Positions 39,420 through 50,293 of a DNA stretch of 64,000 bases are shown piece after piece. The notes beneath the pieces were generated by a model. The model had not been told where the DNA came from and made no database searches. It saw only the letters and a list, made by a program, of their open reading frames with translations. The first letter of the stretch is position 1, and every line of letters begins with the position of its first letter. Position numbers and translations under genes: made by a program. Location: assembly GCA_016719925.1 (NCBI GenBank), contig JADJYC010000004.1, positions 124,001 through 188,000 of the forward strand, written 5' to 3'. The stretch is from Crocinitomicaceae bacterium (GTDB taxonomy: Bacteria; Bacteroidota; Bacteroidia; Flavobacteriales_D; Crocinitomicaceae).

Positions 39420-40136
39420 ATGAGCTACAGTAATTATGATGTGATTGACAACGGAACTACTTCATCCATGGAGTTATCCCGTTCGTTTTTTGCTAATGTT
39501 TACAAATACATGTTTTTTGCGCTGGCAATTTCCGGAGGTCTTGCCTATTATGCATCAACATCCCTGACATTCTTAAGCATGATGTTTAATGAATCAGGAC
39601 TTTCAGGTTTGGGCTATCTGACTATTTTCTCTCCGATTCTGGTTGTACCTGGAATTCAGCTTCTGGCAAATAAAATGTCATTTGCCGGAATACTTTTTCT
39701 TTACATTCTTTATTCAGTTCTGATTGGATTAAGTCTCAGTTTTATTTTTCTGATCTATACATCTTCTTCAATTGCCCTCACGTTTTTTGTAACTGCTGGT
39801 GCATTTGGATCAATGGCTTTGCTGGGATACTTCACCAAAACGGATTTGAGCAAAATGGGATCATTACTTTACATGGTTTTCATTGGAATGTTCATTGCCG
39901 GTATGGTGAATTTCTTTATGGAAAGTGAAACCATGTCTTACGTGATTTCTTTCTGCGGATTATTTGTGTTTACCGGTTTAACAGCCTGGGAAATGCAAAG
40001 AATGAAAAGTTATGCAGGAAATCCATCCCTTTCAGGTGAAGATCGTAAAAAACAAGAATTACTTGGAGGATTATCATTGTACATTCTTTTCATCAATCTT
40101 TTTATGTCTATCCTGAGATTTGTGGGAGACAGATAA
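39420..40136 (+). CDS. Bax inhibitor-1/YccA family membrane protein
   Basis: A 238-aa protein with seven hydrophobic segments. The cytoplasmic N-terminus (MSYSNYDVIDNGTTSS) leads into SFFANVYKYMFFALAISGGL. Conserved blocks of the BI-1 family include LYILYSVLIGLSLSFIFLIY, TAGAFGSMALLGYFTKTDLS, LTAWEMQRMK and the C-terminal GGLSLYILFINLFMSILRF, with the pore aspartates seen in the family. BI-1 proteins form calcium-leak channels in characterised cases; transport here is inferred. Terminator follows. Confidence 0.92.
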   Translation: MSYSNYDVIDNGTTSSMELSRSFFANVYKYMFFALAISGGLAYYASTSLTFLSMMFNESGLSGLGYLTIFSPILVVPGIQLLANKMSFAGILFLYILYSVLIGLSLSFIFLIYTSSSIALTFFVTAGAFGSMALLGYFTKTDLSKMGSLLYMVFIGMFIAGMVNFFMESETMSYVISFCGLFVFTGLTAWEMQRMKSYAGNPSLSGEDRKKQELLGGLSLYILFINLFMSILRFVGDR

Positions 40137-40153
40137 TCAAAATCATGTTTTTG

Positions 40154-40191
40154 AAAACGCCGGTTTCTCTTGAGTCCGGCGTTTTTTTTTT
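40154..40191 (+). terminator. Intrinsic terminator after the BI-1 gene
   Basis: AACGCCGG pairs with CCGGCGTT around a 12-base loop, followed by nine Ts. Confidence 0.85.
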
Positions 40192-40278
40192 GTGCTTATC
40201 GCAAGGGATTAATATTGCCTTGCGGTCTTCAATTAGCACAGACCTGATTTTGGCGGACCTTGGTCAAAAATTAATGAT

Positions 40279-40803
40279 ATGAAAACAATTATTGTATCCA
40301 TCTTAATAAGCGTAATTCCGGTTATGTCATTTGGCCAAAATAATTTCAGAAAAAATCAGATTTCATTTGAAACCGGTCTATATAATTATGGAATGATTTC
40401 TTTAAGTTATTCTCACAATTTCCATCTCGGGAACAAAGCACATATCAGTTCGAAATTTGCCGCAGGCGTGGGAATTGGAATGGGAGACATTAACAATTAC
40501 TTTGGCGGAAATCTGACAATTAATCTGGGAAATGACAATGTGTTTTTTGTTGCCGGAGCAGAAATAAAGAGATATTCCATTTCAGTTGTAAGCCATGACA
40601 ATGATCTGGGAGATTATCTGTTTGGAAGTTTGAGTACAAAACAAATTGAAGGCATTTCAATTGCTCCGGTAATTGGAGTCAAAACTATCAGAGACAGCGG
40701 TTTTACTTTTAATCTGAATGTTTCCTTTATTGATCTAAGCAAGTCTGACCGCCACATGGCTTTAAGACCCGCCTATGGAATTGGATTCGGTTATAGCTTT
40801 TAA
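40279..40803 (+). CDS. Putative outer-membrane beta-barrel protein
   Basis: A 174-aa protein with a signal peptide (MKTIIVSILISVIPVMSFGQ) and alternating amphipathic strands (FETGLYNYGMISLSYSHNF, GGNLTINLGNDNVFFVAGAE, GFTFNLNVSFIDLS). It ends in an aromatic terminal strand YGIGFGYSF, the usual beta-barrel assembly signal. An 8-strand barrel is plausible. Specific function unknown; no other member of an operon is adjacent. Confidence 0.65.
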   Translation: MKTIIVSILISVIPVMSFGQNNFRKNQISFETGLYNYGMISLSYSHNFHLGNKAHISSKFAAGVGIGMGDINNYFGGNLTINLGNDNVFFVAGAEIKRYSISVVSHDNDLGDYLFGSLSTKQIEGISIAPVIGVKTIRDSGFTFNLNVSFIDLSKSDRHMALRPAYGIGFGYSF

Positions 40804-40845
40804 CGCAGTCAGTTTTTTTCCTAATATGCTATGCACCCTGCCTGA

Positions 40846-40875
40846 TTTTCTATACAGGATATTCCTTTATCTTTG
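40846..40875 (+). promoter_or_regulatory. Candidate hutU promoter
   Basis: TATCTTTG at 40868-40875 is a perfect TAnnTTTG, with a T-rich TTTTC about 18 bases upstream standing in for the -33. It ends 20 bases before the ATG at 40896. Confidence 0.5.
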
Positions 40876-40895
40876 CCCGACATTTGTTGGTATAT

Positions 40896-42899
40896 ATGAC
40901 AGTAGAGCAAATCAAAGAAGATATTCTGAATGGAATTCCAAAAAATATTCCGCCAAAAAAAGAATATGAATCCGGAATTAATCATGCGCCAAAACGCAAA
41001 GACATTTTATCTGCTGAAGAAAAAAAATTAGCGCTGAAAAATGCGCTGCGTTATTTTCCAAAAGAACAACATAAAGAACTTGCAGCAGAGTTTGCAGATG
41101 AATTAAAAAAATACGGACGTATTTATATGTACCGTTATCGACCGGATTATAAGATGTACGCAAGACCGATTTCTGAATATCCCGGAAAATGTGAACAGGC
41201 AAAATCTATTATGGTAATGATTCAGAATAATCTGGATTATGCTGTTGCGCAGCATCCGCACGAATTAATTACTTACGGAGGAAACGGAGCAGTTTTTCAA
41301 AACTGGGCGCAGTACAGATTAACCATGCAATATCTTGCTGAAATGACGGATGAACAAACGTTGGTTATGTATTCAGGACATCCGCTTGGATTGTTTCCGT
41401 CACACAAAGATGCACCAAGAGTTGTTGTTACAAACGGAATGGTTATTCCAAATTATTCCAAACCCGATGACTGGGAAAAATTCAACGCGCTTGGTGTAAG
41501 TCAATATGGCCAGATGACTGCTGGTTCCTATATGTATATCGGTCCGCAGGGAATTGTGCATGGAACAACAATTACGGTACTGAACGGTTGCCGCAAATTA
41601 AAAAACGCCAATGATGGTAAACGAAAATTATTTGTTACATCAGGACTAGGTGGAATGAGCGGCGCGCAACCCAAAGCCGGAAATATTGCGGGTGTTATTT
41701 CTGTAACTGCAGAAGTAAATCCAAAAGCAACACATACCCGTCATTCTCAGGGATGGGTGGATGAGGTAATTTCTGATCTCGATGCTTTATGTGAGCGGGT
41801 GAAAAAAGCTAAATCCAATAATGAAATTGTCTCCATTGCTTACCAGGGAAATGTTGTTGATGTATGGGAAAAATTTGATGCTGAAAATATTTATGTCGAT
41901 TTGGGATCAGATCAGACATCGCTTCATAATCCATGGGCTGGTGGATATTATCCGGCAGGAATTTCTTTTGAAGATGCAAATGAAATGATGGCAATAAATC
42001 CTGAAAAATTCAAAGAAAAAATTCAAGAGACTTTGAGAAGTCACGCAGCCGCAATTAATAAACATACCGCAAAAGGAACTTACTTTTTTGATTACGGAAA
42101 CGCATTTCTGCTGGAAGCATCAAGAGCAGGTGCAGATGTGATGGCTCTAAACGGAATTGATTTTAAATATCCAAGTTACGTTCAGGATATCATGGGACCC
42201 ATGTGTTTTGATTTTGGATTTGGTCCGTTCAGATGGGTTTGTATATCCGGAAAACCGGAAGATTTAAAATTTACCGATGAACTTGCCTGTCAGGTTTTAG
42301 AAGAAATCAAAAAAAATTCTCCGGTTGAAATTCAGCAGCAAATGGCTGACAATATTCAATGGATAAAAGGTGCTCAGGAAAATAAATTAGTAGTTGGGTC
42401 ACAAGCAAGAATTTTATATGCCGATGCAGAAGGAAGAATAAAAATTGCTGAAGCTTTCAACAAAGCAATTAAAGATGGAAAAATCGGACCTGTTGTTTTA
42501 GGCAGAGATCATCATGATGTTTCCGGAACAGATTCTCCGTTCAGAGAAACCTCAAATATTTATGACGGATCAAAATTCACTGCAGATATGGCCATTCACA
42601 ATGTCATCGGAGATGGATTCAGAGGAGCAACCTGGATTTCCATTCACAACGGCGGTGGTGTTGGATGGGGTGAAGTAATCAACGGAGGATTTGGAATGCT
42701 CCTTGATGGTTCAGCAGATTCAGACCGCCGTTTAAAAATGATGCTTCACTGGGATGTCAATAATGGAATTGCACGCCGCAGCTGGGCAAGAAATGAAGGG
42801 GCCATTTTTGCCATCAAACGTGAAATGGAACGCACACCTAATCTGAAAGTGACATTGCCCAATATTGTGGATGATTCCATTCTGGAAAATTTGAATTAA
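40896..42899 (+). CDS. hutU: Urocanate hydratase
   Basis: Urocanase hydrates urocanate to imidazolone propionate in histidine degradation, using tightly bound NAD. Signatures are YGGNGAVFQNWAQYR, MYSGHPLGLFPSHKDAPRVV, GVSQYGQMTAGSYMYIGPQG, FVTSGLGGMSGAQPKAGNIA, GRDHHDVSGTDSPFRETSNI and FGPFRWVCISG. The 667-aa protein is the long form common in Bacteroidota. Start is ATG at 40896; the TTG twelve bases earlier is less likely. The other hut genes are not in the window. A palindromic repeat follows the stop by about 15 bases. Confidence 0.95.
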   Translation: MTVEQIKEDILNGIPKNIPPKKEYESGINHAPKRKDILSAEEKKLALKNALRYFPKEQHKELAAEFADELKKYGRIYMYRYRPDYKMYARPISEYPGKCEQAKSIMVMIQNNLDYAVAQHPHELITYGGNGAVFQNWAQYRLTMQYLAEMTDEQTLVMYSGHPLGLFPSHKDAPRVVVTNGMVIPNYSKPDDWEKFNALGVSQYGQMTAGSYMYIGPQGIVHGTTITVLNGCRKLKNANDGKRKLFVTSGLGGMSGAQPKAGNIAGVISVTAEVNPKATHTRHSQGWVDEVISDLDALCERVKKAKSNNEIVSIAYQGNVVDVWEKFDAENIYVDLGSDQTSLHNPWAGGYYPAGISFEDANEMMAINPEKFKEKIQETLRSHAAAINKHTAKGTYFFDYGNAFLLEASRAGADVMALNGIDFKYPSYVQDIMGPMCFDFGFGPFRWVCISGKPEDLKFTDELACQVLEEIKKNSPVEIQQQMADNIQWIKGAQENKLVVGSQARILYADAEGRIKIAEAFNKAIKDGKIGPVVLGRDHHDVSGTDSPFRETSNIYDGSKFTADMAIHNVIGDGFRGATWISIHNGGGVGWGEVINGGFGMLLDGSADSDRRLKMMLHWDVNNGIARRSWARNEGAIFAIKREMERTPNLKVTLPNIVDDSILENLN

Positions 42900-42914
42900 A
42901 CGTACATCATCAAT

Positions 42915-42978
42915 CCGTAGGGTCAGGTCGCGAATTTATTCGTAGGGTCAGGTCGCGACCTGACCCTACGAATAAATT
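42915..42978. repeat. Palindromic REP-like element, copy 2
   Basis: 42933-42978 is a perfect 46-bp palindrome whose core half is CGTAGGGTCAGGTCG, extended outward by AATTTATT. A direct partial copy of the left half (CGTAGGGTCAGGTCGCG) precedes it at 42916-42932. The arms differ from copies 1 and 3 (GTC for CGC) but pair perfectly. Confidence 0.88.
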
Positions 42979-42980
42979 GA

Positions 42981-42988
42981 TATCTTTG
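42981..42988 (+). promoter_or_regulatory. -7 element immediately upstream of mfd
   Basis: TATCTTTG fits TAnnTTTG and ends seven bases before the mfd ATG at 42996, so transcription would begin at or next to the start codon. The -33 position falls inside the palindrome. Confidence 0.5.
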
Positions 42989-42995
42989 CAAAACC

Positions 42996-45900
42996 ATGAA
43001 CGTTGAAGAATTTCGTTCAGCTTATGCAAAAAGCGAAAAAGTGAGACAAATCTGTTCTCACCTGGAATCCTACAACCCAAAATTAAATCTCAGAGGTCTT
43101 ACTGGTTCAGCAAGAGCTGTAATTGCGGATGCAGTCATTCACAATCAGGGAGGTAATCATCTTTTTATTTTGCCGGAAAAAGAAGAGGCCGCTTTTTTTC
43201 TGAATGATTTACAAAGTCTGGATCATCTTTCCACTTCCATTTTATTTTTTCCTCACAGTTATAAAAGACCTTATGAACTGGAAGAAACAGATAATGCCAA
43301 TGTGGTTTCAAGAGCTGAGGTTCTGGAAAGAATTAACAGGGGCACAAATAATATTATTGTCACTTATCCGGAAGCAATTGCAGAAAAAGTGATTACCAAA
43401 AAACAATTTGCAAAAAGCATTCTGGAAATAAAACAAGGCGGAAATTATTCCATTGATTTCATCAATGAATTACTTATTGAATACGAATTTGACAAAGTTG
43501 ATTTTGTTTATGCACCAGGACAATTTGCTGTGAGAGGCGGAATTGTAGATGTGTTTTCTTTTTCAAATGATGAGCCTTACCGTGTTGAGTTTTTTGGAGA
43601 TGATGTAGATTCGATAAGAACATTTGATCCGGTAAATCAGCTCTCATTAAAAACTGTTCAAAGACTCACGGTTGTTCCCAACATTCAGCAATACAAAACA
43701 GAAGAAGTACGTGAAAGTTTTCTGAATTTTATTCCGGCTAATACAACTGTTTGGGTAAAAGATTTTGAAATGGGATGCGGTTTGCTGGAGAAGTGTTTTC
43801 AAAAGGCAGTTGAAACTTTTAATGCACTTCCGGAATCTCCGGTGAAACACAGTGAACCAACCGAATTATATCTGGATGAACAAAACTTCAAAGAACAACT
43901 TGACAAATTTGCTTTGATTGAATATGGTGATCAGCCGGTTCTTGCTGAAACATCCTTACAGTTTAACTGTGGTATGCAGCCAAGTTTCAATAAAAATTTT
44001 GATTTGTTGATTGAAGATCTCACCAACCGTAAAAAAGACAAATTCACCAACTTCATTATCTCCAATCAGCCTAAACAAATTGAACGCCTCTACTCTATTT
44101 TCAATGACTTGAAAGCAAACGTAGAATTCTCCATGCTCACCATAACGCTGCATGAAGGTTTTATTGACAATGAAATGCGTTTTATCTGCTATACAGATCA
44201 TCAGATTTTTGAAAGATATCACCGTTTCAGATTAAAAGACGGATACCGGAAAAATCAACAGGCTTTAACGCTTAAAGAAATTTACAATCTTCAGAAAGGA
44301 GATTATGTAACACATATTGATCATGGTATCGGAAGATTTTCAGGACTGGAAATTATAGACGTAAACGGAAAACCGCAGGAGGCAATCCGTTTGGTTTATA
44401 AAGACAATGATGTGTTGTATGTTTCTATTCACTCCTTACATCGCATCTCAAAATATTCAGGCAAAGACGGAACAGAACCAACCATGAATAAAATTGGTTC
44501 TCAACAATGGAGCAACGCAAAAAAGAAAACCAAATCACGGGTTAAAGAACTTGCATATGATCTGATCAAACTTTACGCTGAAAGAAAAAAAGAAAAAGGA
44601 TTTGCTTTTGCTCCTGATACGTATTTGCAAAATGAACTGGAGGCTTCTTTCATTTATGAGGATACACCGGATCAGTTGAAAGCAACCATTGCGGTGAAAG
44701 AAGATATGGAATCTGCCGCACCCATGGACAGGCTGATTTGCGGGGATATTGGATTTGGAAAAACAGAAGTGGCAATTCGTGCTGCATTCAAAGCAGCTAC
44801 AGACGGAAAACAAGTTGCTGTTTTGGTTCCTACAACTATTTTATCTATTCAGCATTACAAAACTTTCAAAGCAAGGTTAAAAGAATTTCCGGTGAAGGTT
44901 GACTACATCAACAGATTTAAGTCACAGAAAAAAATCACTGAAACAGTTAAGGCATTAGAAAAAGGTGAAATTGATATCATTATTGGAACGCACGCATTGG
45001 TTGGAAAAAATGTAAAGTTTAAAGATCTTGGTTTGATCATCATAGATGAAGAGCAGAAATTTGGAGTTGGTGTTAAAGACAAATTAAAAACGCTTCGCTC
45101 ATCTGTCGATACACTTACTCTTACTGCTACTCCCATTCCAAGAACACTTCAGTTTTCCTTAATGGGAGCGCGCGATTTATCTGTTATAAATACTCCGCCT
45201 GCAAACCGTCAGCCTGTTGATACTGAAATAATAGGAATGAATGAAGTGGTGATCAGAGACGCAATTACGTATGAAGTACAACGAGGCGGTCAGGTATTTT
45301 TTATTCATAACCGCATTCAAAATATTCATGAGGTTGCCGGAATGATTCAGAGATTATGTCCGGGTATTCGCGTAGCGGGTTGGTCACGGTCAGATGGACG
45401 GAGAAAAACTGGAATACATCATGACCGGATTTATGGAATATGAATTTGATGTTTTAGTTGCTACAACAATAATTGAATCGGGTATAGATGTTCCAAATGC
45501 AAATACTATCATCATAAATAATGCGCAGACTTTCGGGATGAGTGATTTGCACCAGATGCGCGGGCGTGTTGGTCGTTCAAATAAAAAAGCATTCTGTTAT
45601 CTGATCACTCCACCTATGCATCACCTTCCATCCGATTCAAGAAAAAGATTAGAAGCGGTTGCTCATTTCTCTGATCTCGGATCTGGATTTAATATTGCCA
45701 TGCGTGATTTGGATATCAGAGGTGCGGGGAATTTATTGGGCGGTGAACAATCCGGTTTTATCAATGATATCGGATTTGAAATGTATCAGAAAATTCTCGC
45801 TGAAGCTATCCAGGAATTACGTGAAAATGAATTCAAAGATTTGTTTGTGGAAGATCCGGATTTAGACGGAAAAGATTTTGTGACTGACTGCATTTTTGAA

Positions 45901-46338
45901 ACCGATTTGGAATTATTGATTCCGGATACTTACGTCAATCAGGTCAACGAACGTTTGGTATTGTATCAGGATTTAGATAATACTAAAAATGATGAAGAAT
46001 TGGAAAAATTCAGAACTGGTTTGATTGATCGTTTTGGTGCACTCCCAACACAAGTTGAAGAACTGATTCATTCTATGCAGCTGAGAAGAATGGCCAAGGA
46101 ATTGGGCTTTGAAAAATTAGTTATCAAGGGAGGAAAGATGATCGGCTATTTTGTTTCTAAGCAGGATTCGCCTTATTACCAATCAACCACATTTACAAAG
46201 GTCTTGAACTTCATTCAAACCAACCCAAAAGATTGTGTGATGAATGAGCGGAATGAAAAATTGCGGTTGGTTTTTGACAATGTGAAAACTATTTCAAAGG
46301 CGGTTGAGAATTTAATACGAATTATTCCGCACCCGTAG
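42996..46338 (+). CDS. mfd: Transcription-repair coupling factor Mfd, one frameshift
   Basis: Mfd removes RNA polymerase stalled at DNA lesions and recruits UvrA. The UvrB-like N-terminal module includes YEFDKVDFVYAPGQFAVRGG and VDVFSFSNDEPYRVEFFGDD. The RNAP-interacting domain has LQKGDYVTHIDHGIGRFSGL, the motor has Walker A GDIGFGKTEV near residue 582 and Walker B DEEQKFGV near 684, and the translocase has IIESGIDVPNANTIII, QMRGRVGRS and RDLDIRGAGNLLGGEQSG. One extra G in GCGGGTTGG at about 45378 splits the frame; restored it reads VAVGHGQMDGEKLEYIM. Corrected length 1113 aa. The last codons (PHP, stop) lie inside palindrome copy 3. Confidence 0.96.
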
Positions 46339-46370
46339 GCGCAGGTCGGGACCTGCGCCTACGGGTGCGG
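46327..46370. repeat. Palindromic REP-like element, copy 3, overlapping the mfd stop codon
   Basis: A perfect 21-bp inverted repeat with a two-base centre; the core half is CGTAGGCGCAGGTC, extended outward by CCGCACC. It contains the mfd stop codon (46336-46338) and lies between convergent genes, so it may also act as a terminator-like hairpin, though no T-run follows. Confidence 0.88.
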
Positions 46371-46394
46371 GTCTTGGGAATAGCAATCCGCTGA

Positions 46395-46783
46395 TTAGTC
46401 CTTCAACGTTTTTAACCAGGTTAATGCCAGTTGTTTCGATTCAAAGTTCTTACCGGATAAATTGGTTTTATAAATGAAGAGAAAAAACCACCGGGCAAAT
46501 TGTCCTGCTTCTCTTTTTGAACAATGGCAACCGCTTTTGTATAGGCCAGCATTTTTCCCTTTTTTGTAAAAAATTCCTTGGCCTCTTTTGAAATTTTATT
46601 GTCAATATCATACAAATCAACCAGCATACCTACTTCCTTTTCAGCACACATCAACAATTGTGCATCATCAATCTCCCGTGCATCGGCTTCTGTTATTGTA
46701 AACCCATTTTTATAGTGTGTGCAAAGAATCTCATTTTCCAATAGCTCTACACTTACTTTTTTAAAATCAATAAAGTCTTTCAT
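46395..46783 (-). CDS. STAS-like small protein, one frameshift
   Basis: A cytoplasmic protein of about 129 aa: MKDFIDFKKVSVELLENEIL, ITEADAREIDDAQLLMCAEK, VGMLVDLYDIDNKISKEAKE. The pattern of a phosphosite-like strand-helix unit resembles SpoIIAA-like/STAS domain proteins found in Bacteroidota, but the match is by eye. The annotated frame ends in LNRNNWH; adding one T at about 46444 gives RTFESKQLALTWLKTLKD and a stop at 46395, the typical end of such proteins. Confidence 0.6.
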
Positions 46784-47033
46784 TTTTTTGCCTTTGAACT
46801 AAAGTTAAAGAACATTTGTTAATCACATGTTAAACATCAACGGTTGACAAATAATATTTGCAGTAACAACTGAAGAAATATCAACCGATCCGGACTAAAC
46901 TTTCAATACTTTGTTACTTTTTACACTCGTCAGCATTATTTACATCAGTAAAATATGCCATTTAACGAATTTTAAACGTTATAAGCCTGTGAAACTGTAA
47001 CTTTACAACCCCAAACTCTGTCTTAAACAGACT

Positions 47034-49554
47034 ATGCAAAGACTGTTGTTTTTGTTTTTACTGATTATACCTGGATTTCTTTACGGCCAGAGTATTACCG
47101 GCGTCATTCTTGACAACGAAGGTAATCCTGTGCCTTATGTAAAGGTCTATGCTATCAATTTCACCAATCTGGGAGCCGTAAGTAATGAAAATGGCGAGTT
47201 CTTTTTTGGATGTGATTTCGGGAATTATGATTTGCTTTTCAAGTGTGTGGGGTTTGAAGATCAGGTTGTCAATGTAACTGTGAATACCCAGACACCAACT
47301 GAAATAAATGTCCTTCTTGTTCGCAAGCAAAATGAATTAATGAGTGTTGAAGTTTCTGAGAAGAAAAAAAATGTTGGATGGGAAATTGTAAATAATGTCA
47401 TCAACAATAAAAAGAATTTTTGCCCAGCAATATGAAGGATACACCTGTGATGTATATATAAAGGGAGTTGAAACTTTTGATGTCAAGGAAAAAAAGGAAA
47501 AAGAGAAAGAAGACGACGAAAAAGAAGGTGAGCCTAAAGATTTATTTGAAGATGAAAAAAATGAAATCAAGGCACAAATTGAAGGAGAGAAAAACAGATT
47601 AAATCTGGTTGAAATTAATCTGGTTCAGCACATTCAATTACCCAATAAAAGTAAAGAAATCCGCACTGGATATCAGAAAATTGGCAATCCCAATCAAATT
47701 TATTTTCAATCAACGGTTGGCGGCGAATTTAACTTTTACAAAAGTCTGATACGTAAAGATGATCTTCATACATCACCCATAGTATCACCCCTTCATCCAT
47801 CCGGAATTCTTTCTTACAAATACAAATTAGTCGATATTATTACAGAAGGAAAAGACACTATTTATAAAGTAGAAATTGGTCCGAGGGATGTTGGAACTTC
47901 TACCATGGAAGGACATTTATACATCAAAAAACATGAATGGGTTCTGACTAAAATTGATGTTACGCTTCACAAAGGAAATTTGAAAATTTATGATAATTTC
48001 AGAATTGTACAGGAGTATCAGAAACTGGATTCAATCTGGGTTGTCAGTAAACAGATGTTTGAATACGATACCAAGTATGCCAAAGAAACAGTTCATGGAT
48101 CAACTACCGTAGTATATTCCAATTACATTATAAATCCTGTTTTTCCTGAGAAATTTTTCACCAATGAATTAGGAACAACCGTTGATGAAGCGTATGACAG
48201 AGACAGTACATACTGGAATGAAGTAAGACCAATTCCACTAACAGAAGAAGAACTCAGAAAGAAATTTGTTCAGGATTCACTGACTGCCATTTATACTAAA
48301 AAAGAATATTTGGATTCAGTAGATGCTGTCTTCAATAAAATTACTCCGCTAAAGGTTTTGTATTTTGGAATTGAACATCGAAACCGGGAGAAAAAAACAC
48401 AATGGTATTTATCATCACTTGCCGATTTGTGGGAACCAATTGGTGTTGGCGGAATGCGGATTGGACCGGGCGGAGATTTTTTTAAAAAATGGGAAAACCA
48501 GCAATGGATTGATGTCAGCACGGACTTTACCATTGGATTTAATAACTGGGATCCAAGAGGACGTGTTCGTTTTTATCACTTGTACAATCCTAAAAAATTT
48601 GCAGGATATACTGTCTGGGGATCACATGAAGTTGATCTGATTAATAGTTATACGGCGTATATGGAAACCATCAAGCGCTCCAATATTTATATGAATGATC
48701 AGTTTGGCGCGGCACACCGGATTGAACTGGTAAATGGATTATATTTCAACAATACAATCCGGTTTGAAAGAAGATCTTCCATTGACAGTTTGAAATTCAA
48801 CACCTATTTTGATGAGGAACTTGATCAGGATATGCCTTTGTCATTTGATCCGTATAATGCCTTCAGAACAACATTTCAGTTATCCTATACACCTTTTCAG
48901 AAATTCATAACAGAGCCACACCGGAAAGTAGTATTAGGAAGCCGATGGCCAACTTTTTCGGTTTATTGGGAACGCGGATGGAACGGTGCTTTTGGATCAG
49001 TTGTTGATTTTGACTACGTTAGTTTTTCTGTGGAACAGGAAATTCAGATAGGAACGCTGGGTGAAACATTTTACTCAGTCAGAGGTGGTGCGTTTGTCAA
49101 TCAGGACAGCATATTCTACATCGACAGAAAATTTTTCAGAATGTCTGACACAAGCTATTTCAGATTTCTGTTCAGCAATCCTTTGTACTCATTCCAGAAT
49201 TTGGACAGCTCTTATGAAACACAGGAGTGGTATCTGGAAGCTCATTTTATCCATCACTTTAATGGTGCACTCATCAATAAAATTCCATTCATGAAAAAAA
49301 CCGGAATCAAAGAACTGGTTGGTGGTGGATTTATTTTTCTCCCTGAGCACAACAATTATTTCTATACGGAATTATATTTTGGAGTCGAACGGACTTTCAA
49401 ATTTGCGCGGCAACGATTGCGAATCGGAGGATATATGATTTTCTCTGTAGCCAATACGTCTTTTGCACTTCCTGATCCTGAGAAACCTAAAAATGTTCAG
49501 TTCAAAATATCTTTTGACATCATGAATGAACGGGATTTGAAATTCAATTTCTGA
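47034..49554 (+). CDS. DUF5686 outer-membrane protein with carboxypeptidase-regulatory-like domain, one frameshift
   Basis: After a signal peptide (MQRLLFLFLLIIPGFLYGQ) comes a CarboxypepD_reg-like domain (ITGVILDNEGNPVPYVKVYA, VSNENGEFFFGCDFG). DUF5686 follows, with a lysine/glutamate-rich insert near residue 145, then a long C-terminal beta-barrel with many aromatic strands and terminal F (FDIMNERDLKFNF). The frame breaks near 47420, where INNKK should continue into LPAQYEGYTCDVYIKGV-like sequence; one base is missing or extra in AAAAAGAATTTTT. Total about 839 aa. The family is an outer-membrane beta-barrel type; the ligand is unknown. Confidence 0.8.
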
Positions 49555-49608
49555 TTTTACAATTTGTTAAATCCTTGTTATTTTATTATCCGGATAATCA
49601 CTTCAATC

Positions 49609-49616
49609 TATATTTG
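49609..49616 (+). promoter_or_regulatory. -7 element upstream of the YceI gene
   Basis: TATATTTG fits TAnnTTTG 42 bases before the ATG at 49659. Confidence 0.4.
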
Positions 49617-49658
49617 AATCATAATACTTGTTTAAACATATAATTAAATAAAAACACT

Positions 49659-50171
49659 ATGTCACTATTCAGTTATGCCTTTTTATTGCTGCCGTTTTTT
49701 AATACGCCGGCAGAACTTAAAATCAAATCAGAAGAAGTTAAAATCAGCTGGCATGAAATTGCCAAAGATCACAAAGGAACATTTTCTGGATTTGAAGCCA
49801 CTATTTTATTTGATGCAGATGATCTTACAAATTCTTCCGTTACCGGTAAAGTTGATGCGTCAACCATCAATACAGAAAATGAAAAAAGAGATGAACATCT
49901 TAAAAGTGCAGATTTTTTTGAAGTAAAAAAATATCCCGAACTGACATTTAAAAGCACATCAATAACTGCAGGTGAAGATGGTTTTGTTATGAAGGGACTA
50001 ATGAACATCAAAGGAACTGAACACGAAGAAACAATCACATTTGGATTTCAGAATAACATCTTTTCAGGTAATTCAACAATTCAGATGAGTAGTTATCCGA
50101 TTGGAAGTTATCCGACAAAAAAACCGGCAGATACTGAAGTGAAAATCTCATTTCATATTCCGGTAGGTTAA
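49659..50171 (+). CDS. YceI family protein
   Basis: A 170-aa lipocalin-like protein that binds isoprenoid or amphiphilic ligands in characterised homologues. A hydrophobic N-terminus (MSLFSYAFLLLPFF) probably exports it. The YceI core is HKGTFSGFEATILFDADDL, SSVTGKVDASTINTENEKRD, HLKSADFFEVKKYPELTFKS and KGLMNIKGTEHEETITF. The ORF is intact, single-gene, with its own -7 element and terminator. Confidence 0.9.
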   Translation: MSLFSYAFLLLPFFNTPAELKIKSEEVKISWHEIAKDHKGTFSGFEATILFDADDLTNSSVTGKVDASTINTENEKRDEHLKSADFFEVKKYPELTFKSTSITAGEDGFVMKGLMNIKGTEHEETITFGFQNNIFSGNSTIQMSSYPIGSYPTKKPADTEVKISFHIPVG

Positions 50172-50192
50172 TAGTTCAATTTGATTTTCTTT

Positions 50193-50228
50193 GATCCCGG
50201 TTGGTATTCAGCCGGGATTTTTTTTTCT
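50193..50228 (+). terminator. Intrinsic terminator after the YceI gene
   Basis: GATCCCGG pairs with CCGGGATT around the loop TTGGTATTCAG, followed by a T-run. Confidence 0.8.
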
Positions 50229-50268
50229 AAACCCTGAGAATTATCAGGATTTATGATTTGATTTATTC

Positions 50269-50276
50269 TACCTTTG
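50269..50276 (+). promoter_or_regulatory. -7 element upstream of the phnA-like gene
   Basis: TACCTTTG fits TAnnTTTG and lies 17 bases before the ATG at 50294, which rules against the in-frame start at 50258. Confidence 0.45.
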
Positions 50277-50293
50277 AAAAAAATAAATTAAAC

